Of a stretch of DNA of 5,897 nt, positions 5,703 to 5,897 are shown one piece after another. Under the pieces are notes generated by a model. That model worked only from the letters and a program-made list of their open reading frames with translations. It did not search any database and was not told where the DNA came from. The stretch comes from Pseudanabaenales cyanobacterium. Its GTDB lineage: Bacteria; Cyanobacteriota; Cyanobacteriia; Phormidesmidales; Phormidesmidaceae. Made by a program: the position numbers and the translations under genes. How positions within the stretch are numbered: the first letter of the stretch is position 1; each line of letters begins with the position of its first letter. The stretch lies in assembly GCA_022360135.1 (NCBI GenBank), contig JAKSDM010000954.1, positions 1 through 5,897 of the forward strand. Direction: 5' to 3'.

Positions 5703-5897
5703 TCAGCTTAAATTAAACCACCAGGGATCGGGAATAGACTCGGTTTTGATCAAAAAGGCTTGTTTTCGCATAAACCGTTTGAGCGCTGCTGGTCCCATCC
5801 GTGAGCCGCCCAGACCAGAAAATTTAAAGGCGTTTTTCTCGCCTTCGTAGATCAGTGCGGTTAACGCCGCATCGTTGATACTAACACCACCCGCCTC
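5703..5897 (-). CDS. Aldehyde dehydrogenase, C-terminal 64 residues (cut by window edge)
   Basis: Reading leftward from the right edge in frame gives 64 residues and a TGA stop at 5705-5703. The stretch EAGGVSINDAALTAL, then the segment holding F-S-G-L-G-G-S-R-M-G, then RFMRKQAFLIKT and a closing P-D-P-W-W-F, is the standard C-terminal end of the NAD(P)-dependent aldehyde dehydrogenase superfamily. This part holds the substrate-channel loop and the oligomerisation strand. The catalytic Cys and Glu and the cofactor-binding domain lie outside the window, so activity cannot be judged here. The enzyme would oxidise an aldehyde to an acid. Its stop is 2 bases from the MDR start, so the two genes are co-transcribed and probably translationally coupled. 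Confidence 0.88.
   Translation of the reverse strand, partial: EAGGVSINDAALTALIYEGEKNAFKFSGLGGSRMGPAALKRFMRKQAFLIKTESIPDPWWFNLS

Noticed and set aside
1..5897. CRISPR array, insertion sequence or phage attachment site
   Set aside because: No regularly spaced direct repeats, transposase motifs, terminal inverted repeats or tRNA gene ends are visible.

Overview
The window looks like cyanobacterial chromosome. The octamer GCGATCGC (HIP1, the highly iterated palindrome of many cyanobacteria) occurs three times, at 964-971, 3035-3042 and 4035-4042. About 0.09 copies would be expected by chance in 5.9 kb at even base composition. Base composition is mosaic. Hand counts of 60-base samples give 37/60 G+C in the sulfatase (1141-1200), 29/60 in the first hydrolase (2521-2580), 26/60 in the lipocalin-like gene (4381-4440) and 38/60 in the oxidoreductase (5041-5100). 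Genus cannot be told from this.

Layout: positions 1-336 hold no recognisable gene. A secreted, formylglycine-type sulfatase is read rightward (337-1809). After a 184-base gap that ends in a pair of overlapping inverted repeats comes a Rid-family (YjgF/UK114) protein, also rightward (1994-2452). Everything to the right is on the minus strand and converges on the Rid gene with only 8 bases between stop codons. In transcription order the minus-strand genes are: the C-terminal end of an aldehyde dehydrogenase (5897-5703, cut by the window edge), a zinc-free quinone-oxidoreductase-like MDR enzyme (5700-4723), a small DUF3598/lipocalin-like protein (4684-4238), and two tandem paralogous alpha/beta-hydrolase-fold proteins (4201-3377 and 3282-2461). 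The spacings are 2, 38, 36 and 94 bases, so this is very likely one operon whose promoter lies beyond the right edge.

The most interesting point is the catalytic chemistry. The two alpha/beta-hydrolase paralogs are about 63% identical without gaps by hand count, yet neither has the Ser-His-Asp triad. The first-described copy (2461-3282) has His at the nucleophile elbow and keeps the acid Asp. The other copy (3377-4201) has Leu at the nucleophile and Ala at the acid position. Both have an aliphatic residue where the catalytic His should be. The neighbouring Rid protein also lacks the substrate-binding Arg of true RidA, having Trp there. So the operon pairs two ordinary redox enzymes (aldehyde dehydrogenase and MDR reductase) with one small beta-barrel-like protein and two noncanonical hydrolase-fold proteins, with a noncanonical Rid protein converging on it. 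A small-molecule pathway, catabolic or biosynthetic, that handles an aldehyde or enone is a reasonable inference, but the substrate cannot be read from the sequence. The sulfatase is divergent in place and composition and is probably a separate unit.
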